DNA from: Methylobacterium oryzae
GTDB lineage: Bacteria; Pseudomonadota; Alphaproteobacteria; Rhizobiales; Beijerinckiaceae
Reading direction: 5' to 3'
NCBI RefSeq assembly: GCF_021398735.1
Contig: NZ_CP090349.1
Coordinates: 5,578,001-5,642,000 of the forward strand
Length of the DNA stretch: 64,000 bases
In this document: one piece after another, positions 63,290 to 64,000 of the stretch
How the letters are laid out: the number at the start of each line of letters is the position of its first letter
Position numbering within the stretch: the stretch's first letter is position 1
The notes under the pieces: model-generated
The model's database searches: none
What the model saw: the letters and a program-made list of their open reading frames with translations, nothing else
What the model was told of the DNA's origin: nothing
Program-made: the position numbers and the translations under genes

Positions 63290-64000
63290 ATGAGCGCCAG
63301 TCCTGCCTTCACTCACCCATCGCATGACCTCGCGGTCGTCGACCCGGTCTGGTCGCGGTTGCGGGACGAGGCGGAGGATGTCCTGCGGACCGAGCCGCAG
63401 CTCGCCTCCTTCATCGTCGCCACCATCCTGAACCACACCACGCTGGAAGGCGCGGTCTCCCACCGGGTCGCGGCGCGGCTCGGGCACCCGTCGCTCCCGG
63501 CCGAACTCGTCGCCCACGCCTTCCACGAGGCGATCACGGTCGATCCCGGAATCGGCCAGGCGTTCCGCGCCGATATCGGCGCGGTGATCGACCGGGATCC
63601 GGCGACGCTCCGGGCCCTCGAACCGGTCCTGTACTTCAAGGGCTTCCACGCCTTGCAGGCCTACCGCCTCGCCCACCATGTCTGGAACCGCGGTCGGCGC
63701 GACCTCGCCCTCTACCTCCAGAGCCGGGTCTCGGAGGTGTTCCAGTGCGACATCCATCCGGCGGCGCGGATCGGTCGGGGCGTCTTCCTCGACCACGCCA
63801 CCGGCCTCGTGGTCGGGTCGACCGCGGTGATCGAGGACGACGTGTCGATCCTCCACGCCGTGACCCTGGGCGGCACCGGCAAGCAGCGCGGCGACCGCCA
63901 CCCCAAGATCCGCCGCGGCGTGATGATCGGCGCCGGCGCCAAGATCCTGGGCAACATCGAGGTCGGAGCCTGCGCCCGAGTGGCGGCGGGCTCGGTGGTG
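63290..64000 (+). CDS. cysE: Serine O-acetyltransferase (truncated by window end)
   Basis: CysE acetylates serine for cysteine synthesis. The frame is open from the ATG at 63290 to the end of the window (237 codons). It has the N-terminal helical domain (DPVWSRLRDEAEDVLRTEPQ, ILNHTTLEGAVSHRVAARLG, FKGFHALQAYRLAHH) and the start of the left-handed beta-helix: CDIHPAARIGRGVFLDHATG, VTLGGTGKQRGDRHPKI, GAGAKILGNIEVGACARV. The C-terminal end, including the feedback-sensing tail, lies beyond the window. A five-codon open frame (63276-63293) overlaps the start. Confidence 0.95.
   Translation, partial: MSASPAFTHPSHDLAVVDPVWSRLRDEAEDVLRTEPQLASFIVATILNHTTLEGAVSHRVAARLGHPSLPAELVAHAFHEAITVDPGIGQAFRADIGAVIDRDPATLRALEPVLYFKGFHALQAYRLAHHVWNRGRRDLALYLQSRVSEVFQCDIHPAARIGRGVFLDHATGLVVGSTAVIEDDVSILHAVTLGGTGKQRGDRHPKIRRGVMIGAGAKILGNIEVGACARVAAGSVV

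Overview
The window is gene-dense, GC-rich chromosomal DNA from an alphaproteobacterium. It is most likely a Methylobacterium-type member of the Hyphomicrobiales (Rhizobiales). The sequence supports this with an alphaproteobacterial SOS box (GAAC-N7-GAAC) before ssb, EcfG-type general-stress promoters (GGAAC-N16/17-CGTT-like), a Tim44-like protein next to secB, the ftsK-lolA-xth order, two GCG...CRPN-type secreted proteins, a bacteriophytochrome with its heme oxygenase, and many small proteins of a kind I associate with Methylobacteriaceae. The genus is inference. I see no rRNA, tRNA, CRISPR array, insertion sequence or prophage.

Layout. 1-8.7 kb: protein export and envelope genes (secB, a Tim44-like gene, mltA, an Smr gene), mutM, mltG, a PAS-domain gene broken by an in-frame amber codon, then yicC and gmk. 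8.8-15 kb: a YdcZ-type transporter divergent from a LysR regulator, a two-gene red-light module (heme oxygenase overlapping a PYP-like/bacteriophytochrome/histidine kinase fusion), and a flavoprotein disulfide reductase. 15-23.2 kb: the translation operon rimP-nusA-ylxR-infB-rbfA-truB on the minus strand. It has a recognisable promoter, a leader with an intrinsic terminator just before rimP, and an intrinsic terminator between infB and rbfA. 23.2-33.3 kb: an accessory stretch with an aldo-keto reductase, msrQ, several small secreted proteins, a medium-chain reductase, SOS-boxed ssb, and two SDR oxidoreductases. 33.3-42.1 kb: xth, plsC, lolA, an FtsK translocase without a membrane domain, and glutamine-dependent nadE. 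42.2-50 kb: PilZ, HIT, a cation-diffusion transporter, a LysR/SDR/SnoaL cluster, a DUF1328 protein under a stress-type promoter, and a ClC transporter. 50.3-64 kb: class II photolyase, a possible small RNA with a strong terminator, a PAP2 phosphatase, orphan TRAP and ABC binding proteins, a phosphatase, a Wza-like lipoprotein, a Flp pilin, DUF3072, gluconokinase with a HAD phosphatase, a lytic transglycosylase with three copies of a proline-rich decapeptide, a BoxR/BzdR-type regulator, and the start of cysE, which runs off the end.

How the genes work together. Most of the window is housekeeping: information processing, peptidoglycan and outer-membrane upkeep, and NAD and cysteine supply. Around this sits surface-life equipment for light and stress: the phytochrome module, photolyase, SOS-controlled ssb, and candidate EcfG promoters at 33.3, 48.1 and 59.2 kb that each drive a small protein. 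The observations I rate highest are the phytochrome fused to a PYP-like domain that has lost its chromophore residues, the leader terminator ahead of rimP-nusA, the set of stress promoters, the FtsK without membrane anchor, and an unassigned terminator-ended transcript near 52.0 kb.
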